64,000 bases of DNA from Agrococcus lahaulensis DSM 17612 (lineage in GTDB: Bacteria; Actinomycetota; Actinomycetes; Actinomycetales; Microbacteriaceae), in assembly GCF_000425105.1 (NCBI RefSeq), contig NZ_AULD01000005.1:434001-498000 (forward strand). The letters run 5' to 3'. The notes beneath the pieces are model-generated. The model did not search any database. It was given only the letters and a program-made list of their open reading frames with translations, and had not been told where the DNA came from. Shown piece by piece: positions 41,197-49,184 of this stretch. Position 1 is the stretch's first letter, and the number at the start of each line of letters is the position of its first letter. Made by a program: the position numbers and the translations under genes.

Positions 41197-41317
41197 CCGC
41201 ATCCGCCCCGAACGCATCCGCCCCGACCGCACAACCAGCACGACCAGCACGACCCCCGAGCACGACCAGGACACTGCACCACCAGGACACCCCTGCACCG
41301 ACCGAAGGGACACGGCC
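41197..41317 (+). other. C-rich, T-poor unstructured leader of the transporter gene
   Basis: 121 bases between the deacylase stop and the transporter ATG. It contains a tandem CGCATCCGCCCCGA-type repeat (41203-41230) and then about 90 bases almost free of T with repeated CAGCACGACC and CACCAGGACAC words. Such C-rich, weakly structured RNA is what Rho binds. GAAGGGA near 41304 is the ribosome site. Confidence 0.5.
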
Positions 41318-42805
41318 ATGACCGAGCAGACAGCACCGCGGCGGCACCCGCGCGAGCCCGCACCCATCACGAGGGAGCTCGACCTCTCCCCCGTGCAGCG
41401 CAAGACCGTCAGGAAGTCGGTCATGGGCGCCATGGCGGGCAACGCCATCGAGTGGTTCGACTACGGCATCTACGGCTACCTCGCCGTGCACCTGTCGCAG
41501 CAGATCTTCGGCGGCTCTGAGGAGGCGATCCTCTGGACGCTTTTCGGCTTCGCCGTCTCGTTCCTCATCCGGCCGATCGGCGGCGCCGTGCTCGGGCCGC
41601 TCGGCGACCGCATCGGGCGCCAGAAGGTGCTCGTCTTCACCATCCTGATGATCTCGATCGCGACCGCGGCGATCGGCGTGCTGCCGACCTTCGACATGGT
41701 CGGCTGGCTCGCGCCCGTGCTGCTGTTCACGCTCCGCATCATCCAGGGCTTCTCGGCGGGCGGCGAGTACGCCGGCGCCGCCGTCTACATGGCCGAGCAC
41801 GCGCCCGACGACCGCCGCGGCTTCTGGGGCTCGTTCCTCGAGTTCGGCACGCTGCTCGGCTTCTCGATGGCGGCGATCCTCGTCACGGGCCTCGAGCTCA
41901 TCGTCGGCCCCGAGGGCATGGCCGAGGGCTGGTGGCGGCTGCCGTTCCTGCTGACGCTGCCGCTCGGCATCGTCGCCCTCCTCATGCGCTCGCGACTCCA
42001 CGACTCGGAGACGTTCATCGAGGCGAAGGAGCAGGACACCCGCTCGAGCGCGTGGGAGACGCTGCGCGACGTCGTCGTGAAGCAGCCGAAGCAGCTGCTG
42101 AAGATCATGGGCATCACGATCCTCATCAACACGGCGTTCTACCTCGTGCTCACCTACATGCCGACCTTCCTCACGACGTCGCTCGACATGGGCGCGACGC
42201 AGGCCGGCCTCATGCTCGTGGCGGTGCAGCTCGTCATGATGGCGGTCATCATCCCGATGGGCGCGCTCACCGACCGGATCGGGCGGCGCCCGGTGCTGCT
42301 CACTGCGGCGGTCGGCTTCACGCTCTTCTCGATCCCGGCGATCATGCTGCTGCAGACGGGCAACGTCGTGCTCCAGGTGCTCGGGCTCGCGATCTTCGGG
42401 CTCTTCCTCGTGATGCTGCTGTGCAACATCTCGGCGACGCTGCCGGCGCTCTTCCCCACCACGGTGCGCTACGCGGGCTTCGCGCTCGGCTACAACGTCG
42501 CGACCTCGCTCCTCGGCGGGCCGGCCGGCCTCATCAACGAGTGGCTCATCGGCGAGACCGGCTCGACGCTCGTGCCCGGCTTCTACATGACGGTCGCGGG
42601 CATCATCGGCCTGCTCGCGATCCTGACCTTCAACGAGACGGCCGGCCGCAGCCTGCGCGGCGACATCGTGCCGGGTGACGACGACGTCGACCGCATCGCG
42701 ATCGGCGAGGACCTCATCGGCAAGGTGCACGACCCCGAGCACGAGCTCGTCGACGGGAAGCTGCCGCCGCGGACGGGGCCGGCGCCGACCGGCGGCTCTG
42801 CGTGA
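41318..42805 (+). CDS. MFS osmolyte/metabolite:H+ symporter, ProP-like
   Basis: A 495-residue transporter of the MHS (metabolite:H+ symporter) family that includes ProP. Hallmarks: AGNAIEWFDYGIYGYLA in helix 1, RPIGGAVLGPLGDRIGRQKVL in loop 2-3, RIIQGFSAGGEYAGAAVYMAEHAP in helices 4-5 (each given in part), and ALTDRIGRRPVLL in the second half. Twelve membrane helices and a 50-residue acidic tail without the coiled coil of E. coli ProP. Follows the ectoine-hydrolase-like and deacylase genes, so uptake of a compatible solute such as ectoine, proline or betaine is likely. Confidence 0.9.
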   Translation: MTEQTAPRRHPREPAPITRELDLSPVQRKTVRKSVMGAMAGNAIEWFDYGIYGYLAVHLSQQIFGGSEEAILWTLFGFAVSFLIRPIGGAVLGPLGDRIGRQKVLVFTILMISIATAAIGVLPTFDMVGWLAPVLLFTLRIIQGFSAGGEYAGAAVYMAEHAPDDRRGFWGSFLEFGTLLGFSMAAILVTGLELIVGPEGMAEGWWRLPFLLTLPLGIVALLMRSRLHDSETFIEAKEQDTRSSAWETLRDVVVKQPKQLLKIMGITILINTAFYLVLTYMPTFLTTSLDMGATQAGLMLVAVQLVMMAVIIPMGALTDRIGRRPVLLTAAVGFTLFSIPAIMLLQTGNVVLQVLGLAIFGLFLVMLLCNISATLPALFPTTVRYAGFALGYNVATSLLGGPAGLINEWLIGETGSTLVPGFYMTVAGIIGLLAILTFNETAGRSLRGDIVPGDDDVDRIAIGEDLIGKVHDPEHELVDGKLPPRTGPAPTGGSA

Positions 42806-43629
42806 GCACGAGCATCGGCCTGTGGCGCGGCGGCGCGCTCCTGACGCCCGAGCTCGCCGCCGCGACCGAGCGGCTCGGCTTCGACACCGTCTGGATCGGC
42901 GGCTCGCCGCCCGCCGACCTCGGGATCGCCGAGCGCCTGCTCGAGGCGACCGAGCGCATCCGCGTCGCGACGGGCATCGTCAACATCTGGACGGCACCCG
43001 CGGCCGAGGTCGCGGCGTCGTTCCACCGGCTCGAGGCAGCGCATCCTGGCCGCTTCACGCTCGGCATCGGCATCGGCCACCCCGAGGCGATCGGCGAGCG
43101 CTACCGGCGGCCGTACTCGGCGCTCGTCGCCTACCTCGACGAGCTCGACGGCGCGGGCGTGCCGCCGGGCCGCCGGGTGATCTCGGCGCTCGGCCCACGC
43201 ACGCTCGCGCTCGCCGCCGAGCGCGCCGCAGGCACGCATCCCTACATGACGACGCCCGCGCACACGCGCTTCGCGCGCGGCATCGTCGGCCCGGAGCGCC
43301 TCGTGGCGCCCGAGCAGCGGCTCGTGCCGGGCCTCGAGCCGGGGCCCGCGCGCGAGGCGGCGCGCCGCTTCCTCGAGCGCTACCTGGCGCTGTCGAACTA
43401 CCGCCGCACGCTCGAGTCGCACGGCTTCACCGCCGCCGAGCTCGACGACGGCGCGACGGACGAGGCGGTGGATGCGCTCGCGCCGCACGGCGCACCGGCC
43501 CGGCTCGCCGAGGCGGTGCGCGGGCACCTCGACGCGGGCGCCGACCACGTGTGCGTGCAGACCCTGCCGGCGAAGGACGACCCGCTGCCTGCGCTCGAGG
43601 CGCTCTCGGCCGAGCTCGGCATCCGCTGA
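42802..43629 (+). CDS. LLM-class (F420-dependent type) oxidoreductase
   Basis: A 275-residue luciferase-like TIM-barrel protein. The strands TSIGLWRGG, FDTVWIGGSPPADL, RIRVATGIVNIWTAPAAEVAAS and RFTLGIGIGHPE are typical of F420-dependent oxidoreductases in actinobacteria. GTG 42802 overlaps the stop of the transporter gene (GTGA), so it belongs to the same operon. Substrate unknown; it may act on an intermediate of the osmolyte route or be a passenger. Confidence 0.88.
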   Translation: MSTSIGLWRGGALLTPELAAATERLGFDTVWIGGSPPADLGIAERLLEATERIRVATGIVNIWTAPAAEVAASFHRLEAAHPGRFTLGIGIGHPEAIGERYRRPYSALVAYLDELDGAGVPPGRRVISALGPRTLALAAERAAGTHPYMTTPAHTRFARGIVGPERLVAPEQRLVPGLEPGPAREAARRFLERYLALSNYRRTLESHGFTAAELDDGATDEAVDALAPHGAPARLAEAVRGHLDAGADHVCVQTLPAKDDPLPALEALSAELGIR

Positions 43630-43650
43630 CCTCCTCGGCATCTGCTGACC
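43615..43650 (+). repeat. Tandem 17-bp duplication at a stop codon
   Basis: CTCGGCATCCGCTGACC at 43615-43631 recurs with one change at 43634-43650, period 19. The first copy holds the last codons and TGA of the LLM gene, the second repeats them out of the gene. Confidence 0.75.
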
Positions 43651-43689
43651 GTTCGCTCCGAATCCAGCCTGCTCGGGGGTGCCGGTGCA

Positions 43690-43695
43690 TACGGT
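43690..43695 (+). promoter_or_regulatory. Putative leaderless -10 box of alcohol dehydrogenase gene
   Basis: TACGGT, seven bases before the ATG at 43703. Confidence 0.45.
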
Positions 43696-43702
43696 CGAGG
43701 GC

Positions 43703-44875
43703 ATGCGAGCACTCACTTGGCAAGGCAAGCGCAAGGTCTCGGTCGAGGAGGTCCCCGACCCCGTCATCCAGGATCCGACCGATGCGGTCATCCGCGTCAC
43801 GTCCACCGCGATCTGCGGCTCCGACCTGCACCTCTACGAGCTCTTCGCGCCCTTCCTCAAGAAGGGCGACATCCTCGGCCACGAGCCGATGGGCATCGTC
43901 GAGGAGGTCGGCTCGGCGGTCTCGAACCTGCAGGTCGGCGACCGCGTCGTCATCCCCTTCGTCGTCGCGTGCGGCAGCTGCTTCATGTGCCAGAAGGGCC
44001 TGACGACCCAGTGCGAGACGACCCAGAACCGCCACTCCGGCACCGGCGCGTCGCTCTACGGCTACACGTCGCTCTATGGCTCGGTGCCCGGCGGCCAGGC
44101 GGAGCGGCTGCGCGTGCCCTACGCCGACTTCAACGCGACGAAGGTCGGCAAGGAGCTCGCCGACGACCGCTACCTCTTCCTGAGCGACATCCTGCCGACC
44201 GCGTGGCAGGGCGTCGCCTACGCCGGCCTCGAGCCGGGCCAGACGCTCGGCGTCATGGGGCTCGGCCCGGTCGGCCAGTTCGTCGCACGCATCGGCAAGC
44301 ACCTCGGCCACCGCGTGATCGCCGTCGAGCCGGTCGCGGAGCGCCGCGCGATGGCGGAGCGCTACGGCGTCGAGACGCTCGACATGCCGGATGCGGCGGA
44401 CGCGCTCAAGGACCTGACGGACGGCCGCGGGCCCGACGCGATCGTCGACGCCGTCGGCATGGAGGCGCACGGCGCGCCCGGCGCCGCGACGGCGCAGCAG
44501 CTCGTCGGCGCGCTCCCCGACCTGCTCGCGAAGCCGATGATGCGGCACGCGGGGCTCGACCGGCTCTCGGCCCTCCACACGGCCTTCGACGCGGTGCGGC
44601 GCGGCGGCACGGTCTCGCTCAGCGGGGTCTACGTCGGCTCCGCCGACCCCATGCCGATGATGACGCTGTTCGACAAGCAGATCACGCTGCGGATGGGCCA
44701 GTGCAACGTGCAGTCGTGGCGCGACGAGCTCATGCCGCTCGTCGAGGACCCGGCCGACCCGCTCGGCACCGGCGACCTCACGACGCACCTCGTGCCGCTC
44801 GAGCAGGCGCCCGAGTACTACGAGATCTTCCAGAAGAAGGAGGACGACTGCATCAAGGTGGTGTTGCAGCCTTGA
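43703..44875 (+). CDS. Zinc-dependent alcohol dehydrogenase (formaldehyde dehydrogenase-like)
   Basis: A 390-residue medium-chain dehydrogenase. Catalytic zinc ligands are in AICGSDLHLY and GHEPMGIVEEVG; structural zinc cysteines in ACGSCFMCQKGLTTQCE; the cofactor fold has GVMGLGPVGQFVARI. Length and the insertion around residues 95-135 (NRHSGTGASLYGYTSLYG) resemble glutathione-independent formaldehyde dehydrogenase-type enzymes. The GTG-started frame 24 bases longer is not chosen because TACGGT lies seven bases before the ATG. Physiological substrate is not known. The stop codon lies in the first hairpin of a palindromic element. Confidence 0.9.
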   Translation: MRALTWQGKRKVSVEEVPDPVIQDPTDAVIRVTSTAICGSDLHLYELFAPFLKKGDILGHEPMGIVEEVGSAVSNLQVGDRVVIPFVVACGSCFMCQKGLTTQCETTQNRHSGTGASLYGYTSLYGSVPGGQAERLRVPYADFNATKVGKELADDRYLFLSDILPTAWQGVAYAGLEPGQTLGVMGLGPVGQFVARIGKHLGHRVIAVEPVAERRAMAERYGVETLDMPDAADALKDLTDGRGPDAIVDAVGMEAHGAPGAATAQQLVGALPDLLAKPMMRHAGLDRLSALHTAFDAVRRGGTVSLSGVYVGSADPMPMMTLFDKQITLRMGQCNVQSWRDELMPLVEDPADPLGTGDLTTHLVPLEQAPEYYEIFQKKEDDCIKVVLQP

Positions 44876-44924
44876 GGCCGGAGGGCGCAATGCGACGCAG
44901 TCGCGTTGCGCCCGGAGGCCTCAA
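44872..44924 (+). terminator. Long hairpin at the dehydrogenase stop codon
   Basis: Outer 8-bp TTGAGGCC/GGCCTCAA, a GGA/GGA internal loop, then GGGCGCAA/TTGCGCCC and GCGA/TCGC. The TGA stop is inside the left arm, as in the hairpin at 22265-22317. It opens the composite element continuing to 44977. Confidence 0.65.
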
Positions 44925-44977
44925 GGTCGAGTAGGCGGCCGCGGGCCGCCGTATCGAGACCCCGACGGTCTCGATAC
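44920..44977 (+). repeat. Palindromic element, copy 2 (linker and hairpins 2 and 3)
   Basis: CTCAAGGTCGAGTAG (44920-44934) leads to GGCGGCC-GCG-GGCCGCC (44934-44950) and then an 11-bp stem GTATCGAGACC/GGTCTCGATAC (44951-44961 with 44967-44977). The order linker, variable hairpin, GTATCGAGAYC is the same as in the copy at 22208-22317 read on the minus strand. Confidence 0.7.
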
Positions 44978-44990
44978 GCACCCTACGGGC

Positions 44991-45107
44991 GCTACTCGAC
45001 CAACGGGGGGTGATCCCGGCGCTACTCGACCAACGGGCGCGCGGCGCGGCCGCCGCTCGACCAACGGGCTGGTGACGCGGCCGCTGCTCGACCAGCGGGG
45101 GCGCGGG
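44991..45107 (+). repeat. Four-copy tandem repeat of about 31 bp
   Basis: Units begin at 44991, 45021, 45052 and 45083 (periods 30, 31, 31). Consensus core GCTACTCGACCAACGGG is kept, while the rest of each unit drifts, with GCGGCC in the last three. It follows directly on the palindromic element. No coding potential. Confidence 0.75.
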
Positions 45108-45114
45108 ACGAGAA

Positions 45115-45142
45115 AAGGCCCCGGGGTGGAGCCCGGGGCCTT
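45115..45142 (-). terminator. Rho-independent terminator of tRNA-Leu
   Basis: Minus-strand 11-bp stem AAGGCCCCGGG/CCCGGGGCCTT with a 6-base loop, followed on the minus strand by TTTTCTCG. Lies 5 bases past the 3' end of the tRNA gene. Confidence 0.85.
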
Positions 45143-45146
45143 CCCG

Positions 45147-45230
45147 TGCGCGAGGGGGGACTTGAACCCCCACGTCCGTACGGACACTGGCACCTGAAGC
45201 CAGCGCGTCTGCCAATTCCGCCACTCGCGC
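45147..45230 (-). tRNA. tRNA-Leu (anticodon CAG)
   Basis: 84-base cloverleaf on the minus strand. Acceptor stem GCGCGAG/CTCGCGC with discriminator A; D loop with GGCGGAATTGGCAGAC; anticodon stem CTGGC/GCCAG around loop TTCAGGT (CAG); long variable arm GTCCGTACGGAC as in class II tRNAs; T arm GGGGGTTCAAGTCCCCC. CCA is not encoded. Its place beside fhaA matches the order known in mycobacteria. Confidence 0.97.
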
Positions 45231-45288
45231 GACGCCCGGGGCAGCCCGGGCAACCACACGAGAATATCAGGTTCAGAGCGACGGCGGG

Positions 45289-45294
45289 TACGCT
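45289..45294 (+). promoter_or_regulatory. Putative -10 box of the fhaA-pknA operon
   Basis: TACGCT upstream of fhaA with a predicted start near 45301 and AAGGG as ribosome site at 45308-45312. The -35 is not clear. Confidence 0.4.
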
Positions 45295-45317
45295 GTCGGC
45301 GGCGATGAAGGGCGGTG

Positions 45318-46007
45318 ATGACGGCAGTGGGATTCCTTGACGCGATCGAGCGCGGTCTCGAGCGTGCCGTCAACGGCGCCTTCGCGAAGACGTTCCGCTC
45401 CGGCGTGGAGCCGGTCGAGATCGCGAGCGCGCTCAAGCGTGAGCTCGACACGAGCGCGTCGGTCGTCTCCCGCGACCGCATCCTCGTGCCGAACCGGCTC
45501 ACCGTGCGCCTCGCGCCCGCCGACTTCCAGCGGCTCCGCCGCCTCGGCGAGCCGCTGCTCGACGAGCTGACCTCGACGGTGCAGGACCACGCGCGCCGGT
45601 CGGGCTACTCCTTCCCCGGTCCCGTCGACCTCGGCTTCGAGCCCGACGAGGCGATGTCGACCGGGATGCTCGAGGTGCAGTCCGACACGGAGGCGGGCGA
45701 GGTCGTGTGGACCGCGGTCGTCGACATCAAGGGCAAGCGCCACCAGTTGCGGAAGGGACGCACCGTCATCGGCCGCGGATCGGACGCCGACATCACCGTC
45801 GACGACGCGGGCGCCTCCCGGAAGCACGCCGAGATCGTCTGGGACGGCACGCGCGCCCAGGTGAGCGACCTCGGCTCGACGAACGGCACGACCCTCAACG
45901 GCCGGGCGCTCGGGACGGCGCTGCTCGAGCCGGACTCGATCATCGACATCGGCGCGACGCGCATCGTCTACCGGGTGCTCGCGCAGTCGAAGGAGCGCCG
46001 AGCATGA
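45318..46007 (+). CDS. fhaA: FHA domain protein FhaA (DUF3662 + FHA)
   Basis: A 229-residue regulator of cell wall synthesis. The N-terminal DUF3662 domain starts VGFLDAIERGLERAVNGAFAKTF and includes SVVSRDRILVPNRLTVRLAP; a short linker leads to a C-terminal FHA domain with GRGSDADITVDDAGASRKHAEIVWDG and LGSTNGTTLNG, the phosphothreonine-binding loops. FhaA of mycobacteria binds phosphorylated MviN and PbpA. ATG 45318 is preferred to the adjacent GTG 45315 by its spacing to AAGGG. Overlaps fhaB by four bases. First gene of the operon. Confidence 0.95.
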   Translation: MTAVGFLDAIERGLERAVNGAFAKTFRSGVEPVEIASALKRELDTSASVVSRDRILVPNRLTVRLAPADFQRLRRLGEPLLDELTSTVQDHARRSGYSFPGPVDLGFEPDEAMSTGMLEVQSDTEAGEVVWTAVVDIKGKRHQLRKGRTVIGRGSDADITVDDAGASRKHAEIVWDGTRAQVSDLGSTNGTTLNGRALGTALLEPDSIIDIGATRIVYRVLAQSKERRA

Positions 46008-46537
46008 GCGAGCTGACCCTCATCATCATCCGGATCGGCTTCCTCGCCCTGCTGTGGCTGTTCGTCTTCATCGTGCTCTACTCGCTGCGCAGCGACCTGT
46101 TCGGGCCGAAGCTCACGCCCCTGCAGCGCGTCGCGGTGCAGAGCCAGCGCTCGCGCGCGGAGGCGGCCGCGCAGGCGGCGCCGGCGGCGGCCGGCGACGC
46201 CCCGACCACCGTGACCGAGCGCGCGAGCGCCGGGACCGCATCCGGCCTCGCCCGTCGCGTCGTCATCACCTCGGGGCCGCGCACGGGCACCGAGATCGAG
46301 CTGCCCGAGACGGGGCTCACGATCGGCCGCTCGAGCAGCGCCGGCCTGCAGATCAAGGACGACTACACGTCGAACTCGCACGCGAAGATCGTGCGCTGGC
46401 GTGACGAGTGGGTCGTGCAGGACCTCGACTCGACGAACGGCACCTTCGTCGACGGGAAGCGGATCACCCAGTCGACGCCCGTGCGGGTCGGCAGCTCGGT
46501 GCGCATCGGCACGACGACGTTCGAGCTGAGGCGCTGA
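46004..46537 (+). CDS. fhaB: FHA domain protein FhaB (FipA type)
   Basis: A 177-residue protein with an N-terminal membrane helix (LTLIIIRIGFLALLWLFVFIVLYSL in part), a polar Ala-rich linker with threonines near residue 65 that could be kinase targets, and a C-terminal FHA domain: GLTIGRSSSAGLQIKDDYTSNSHAKI and LDSTNGTFVDGKRI in parts. It is the membrane-bound partner for phosphorylated division proteins. Start overlaps the fhaA stop (ATGA). Confidence 0.95.
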   Translation: MSELTLIIIRIGFLALLWLFVFIVLYSLRSDLFGPKLTPLQRVAVQSQRSRAEAAAQAAPAAAGDAPTTVTERASAGTASGLARRVVITSGPRTGTEIELPETGLTIGRSSSAGLQIKDDYTSNSHAKIVRWRDEWVVQDLDSTNGTFVDGKRITQSTPVRVGSSVRIGTTTFELRR

Positions 46538-46539
46538 GC

Positions 46540-47781
46540 TTGAGCGCACCGCTCGCGGCCGCCATCAGCCATGTCGGCCGCATCCGCACCGAGAACCAGG
46601 ACTCGGGCTACACGGGCGCCCACTTGAGCTTCGTCGCCGACGGCATGGGCGGGCACGCGGGCGGCGACGTCGCGAGCGCCATCGTCACCCGCAAGGTGCG
46701 CGAGGCCGACGTCGAGTACGCGAGCGCGGAGGAGGCGGCGCAAGCGCTCGCCGACGCGCTGCGGGCGGGCAACGAGGCGCTGCAGCAGGCGATGCTCGAG
46801 CACCCCGAGCTCTCGGGCATGGGCACGACGGCGTCGGGGATCATCCGCGTCGGCGACCGCATCGGCCTCGCCCACATCGGCGACAGCCGCATCTACCGCT
46901 ACCGCGTCGGTGCGCTCGAGCAGCTCTCGACCGACCACACGTTCGTGCAGCGGCTCGTCGACGCCGGCCGCATCACGCGCGAGGAGGCGGAGCACCACCC
47001 GCGCCGCAACGTCGTGATGCGCGTGCTCGGCAACATCGAGACCGACCCCGAGATCGACACGTGGGTCGAGGACGCGCTGCCGGGCGACCGCTACCTCGTG
47101 TGCTCGGACGGCCTCTCGTCCTACGTCGACGAGGACCGCATCCGCGCGATCCTCGAGCAGCGGCTCGACACGCCCTCGACCGTGCAGCGGCTCGTGAACG
47201 AGTCGCTCTCGCGCGGCGCGCCCGACAACGTGACGGTCGTCGTCGTCGACATCGACGAGCGGCTGCCCTCGTCGGTCGAGCCGACGACCGTCGGCTCCGC
47301 CGCCGCGCCCATCAGCTACGAGGCGGTCGAGCCCGAGCGGACGTCGCTGAGCCTCTCGCAGCTGCTGCTGCACCCGCGGCAAGCCCGCATGCAGCCGGCG
47401 TTCGAGCACTTCGAGCCCGAGAGCGAGGAGTTCCTGCAGGAGCTGCTCGCCGAGCAGCGCCGCATGCGCCGCAACCGACGCATCAGCTGGTCGATCGGCG
47501 CGGTGCTCGCGATCGCGATCGCGGTGACGCTGAGCGCGATGTTCTACAGCTGGACCCAGGACCGCTTCTTCGTCGGCGTCAACGACGCGGGCCAGGTGGC
47601 GATCTACCAGGGCATCCAGCAGCAGATCGGGCCCTTCGTGCTCGCGACCGAGGTCGAGCCGACCGAGATCGAGCTCGAGGAGCTCACGCCCTTCAACCAG
47701 CGCAGCGTCGAGCAGACCATCTCGGCCGAGTCGCTCGCCGACGCGCGCGCCATCGTCGAGCGATTGGAGCGATCGCCATGA
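46540..47781 (+). CDS. pstP: Ser/Thr protein phosphatase PstP (PP2C)
   Basis: A 413-residue membrane-bound PP2C phosphatase that reverses PknA/PknB phosphorylation. Metal-binding motifs: RTENQDSGY, VADGMGGHAGGD, HIGDSRIYRY, VCSDGLSSYV and GAPDNVTVVVVD. A juxtamembrane linker leads to one membrane helix near residues 325-345 (ISWSIGAVLAIAIAVTLSAMF) and an extracellular tail of about 70 residues. The only sensible start is TTG at 46540, two bases after the fhaB stop; the next in-frame ATG would remove the first catalytic motif. Overlaps rodA by four bases. Confidence 0.94.
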   Translation: MSAPLAAAISHVGRIRTENQDSGYTGAHLSFVADGMGGHAGGDVASAIVTRKVREADVEYASAEEAAQALADALRAGNEALQQAMLEHPELSGMGTTASGIIRVGDRIGLAHIGDSRIYRYRVGALEQLSTDHTFVQRLVDAGRITREEAEHHPRRNVVMRVLGNIETDPEIDTWVEDALPGDRYLVCSDGLSSYVDEDRIRAILEQRLDTPSTVQRLVNESLSRGAPDNVTVVVVDIDERLPSSVEPTTVGSAAAPISYEAVEPERTSLSLSQLLLHPRQARMQPAFEHFEPESEEFLQELLAEQRRMRRNRRISWSIGAVLAIAIAVTLSAMFYSWTQDRFFVGVNDAGQVAIYQGIQQQIGPFVLATEVEPTEIELEELTPFNQRSVEQTISAESLADARAIVERLERSP

Positions 47782-49184
47782 CCGACCGCACCGCTCCCAC
47801 CGCGCTCCAGACGGGCATCGTGCAGCTGCGCGACGTCACCGAGGCGATCAAGGTGCGCATCCGCAACCCCGCGAAGCTGCGCAACCTCGAGCTCTTCCTG
47901 CTCGTGATCGCCTGGGTGCTCGCGGGCGGCGCGATGGTGCTCGTGCAGCTCGGCGCGCTCCAGCGCGTCGACATGATGCCGCTGCAGCTCGCGGGGCTCC
48001 TCGGCATCCTCACGCTCGCGCTCCACATCGCGCTCCGCATCGTCGCCCGCGAGGCCGACGCGATCATCCTCCCGGTCGTGACCGTGCTCAACGGCCTCGG
48101 CATCGCGATGATCTACCGCATCGACATCGCGGAGGGCGCGACCGGCTGGGATGCCGCCTCGATGCGGCAGATCGCCTGGACGGGCATCGCGCTGCTCATC
48201 GCGATCGCGACGATCGTCGTCATCCGCAACCACCGGGTGCTCGCGCGCTACCGCTTCCTCGCCATGGCGGTCGCGATCATCCTGCTCGTGCTGCCGCTCG
48301 TGCCCGGCCTCGGCCGGACGATCAACGGCGCGACCGTCTGGATCGGCATCGGCAGCGTGCTCTCGCTGCAGCCGGGCGAGCTCGCGAAGATCGCGCTCGC
48401 GATCTTCTTCGCCGGCTACCTCATGACCGCGCGCGACTCGCTCTCGGTCGTCGGGCGCAAGGTGCTCGGCATCCGCTTCCCGCGCGTGCGCGACCTCGGG
48501 CCGATCCTCATCGTGTGGGCGATGTGCCTGCTCGTGCTCGTCTTCCAGCGCGACCTCGGCACCTCGCTGCTCTACTTCGGCCTCTTCCTCGTGATGATCT
48601 ACGTCGCGACCGGCCGCCGCTCGTGGATGGTCATCGGCCTCGGCCTCGTCGCGCTCGGCGGGATCGCCGCCTACTTCACGCTCGGCTACGTGCAGCGGCG
48701 CATCGGCGCATGGATCCACGCGTTCGACCAGAGCGTCTACGACGCGCAGGGCGGCTCGTACCAGATCGTGCAGGGCGTCTTCGGGATGGCGCACGGCGGC
48801 CTGCTCGGCACGGGCCTCGGGCTCGGCAGGCCCGACATCACGCCCTACGCCAACAGCGACTACATCATCCCCTCGCTCGGCGAGGAGCTCGGGCTCGTGG
48901 GCATCTTCGCGATCCTCGGGCTCTACCTCATCCTCGTCTCGCGCGGCATCCGGATCGGCTTCCAGGGCCCTGACGACTTCACGAAGCTGCTCGGGGTCGG
49001 GCTCGCCTTCACGATCGGCCTGCAGGTCTTCATCGTCGTCGGCGGCGTCACGCGGCTCATCCCGCTCACGGGCCTCACGACGCCGTTCCTCGCGGCGGGA
49101 GGCTCGTCGCTGCTCGCGAACTGGCTCATCGTGGCGCTGCTGCTGCGGCTGAGCGACTCCGTGCGCGGAAGGGGGATCGCTTGA
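47778..49184 (+). CDS. rodA: SEDS-family peptidoglycan glycosyltransferase (RodA/FtsW)
   Basis: A 468-residue SEDS protein with about twelve membrane helices that polymerises lipid II with its partner transpeptidase. Conserved stretches: GATVWIGIGSVLSLQPGELAKIALAIF, VLVFQRDLGTSLLYFG, QIVQGVFGMAHGGLLGTGLGLGRP and ANSDYIIPSLGEELGLVG (each in part), including the catalytic-region Asp in FQRDLG. The first 40 residues are cytoplasmic. ATG overlaps the pstP stop, and the TTG of pbpA overlaps its stop, so partner proteins are made together. Confidence 0.95.
   Translation: MTDRTAPTALQTGIVQLRDVTEAIKVRIRNPAKLRNLELFLLVIAWVLAGGAMVLVQLGALQRVDMMPLQLAGLLGILTLALHIALRIVAREADAIILPVVTVLNGLGIAMIYRIDIAEGATGWDAASMRQIAWTGIALLIAIATIVVIRNHRVLARYRFLAMAVAIILLVLPLVPGLGRTINGATVWIGIGSVLSLQPGELAKIALAIFFAGYLMTARDSLSVVGRKVLGIRFPRVRDLGPILIVWAMCLLVLVFQRDLGTSLLYFGLFLVMIYVATGRRSWMVIGLGLVALGGIAAYFTLGYVQRRIGAWIHAFDQSVYDAQGGSYQIVQGVFGMAHGGLLGTGLGLGRPDITPYANSDYIIPSLGEELGLVGIFAILGLYLILVSRGIRIGFQGPDDFTKLLGVGLAFTIGLQVFIVVGGVTRLIPLTGLTTPFLAAGGSSLLANWLIVALLLRLSDSVRGRGIA

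Noticed and set aside
44991-45107. CRISPR-like look of the 31-bp repeats
   Set aside because: Only four imperfect units, no equal-length unique spacers and no cas genes; the conserved core is 17 bases in a drifting tandem unit.
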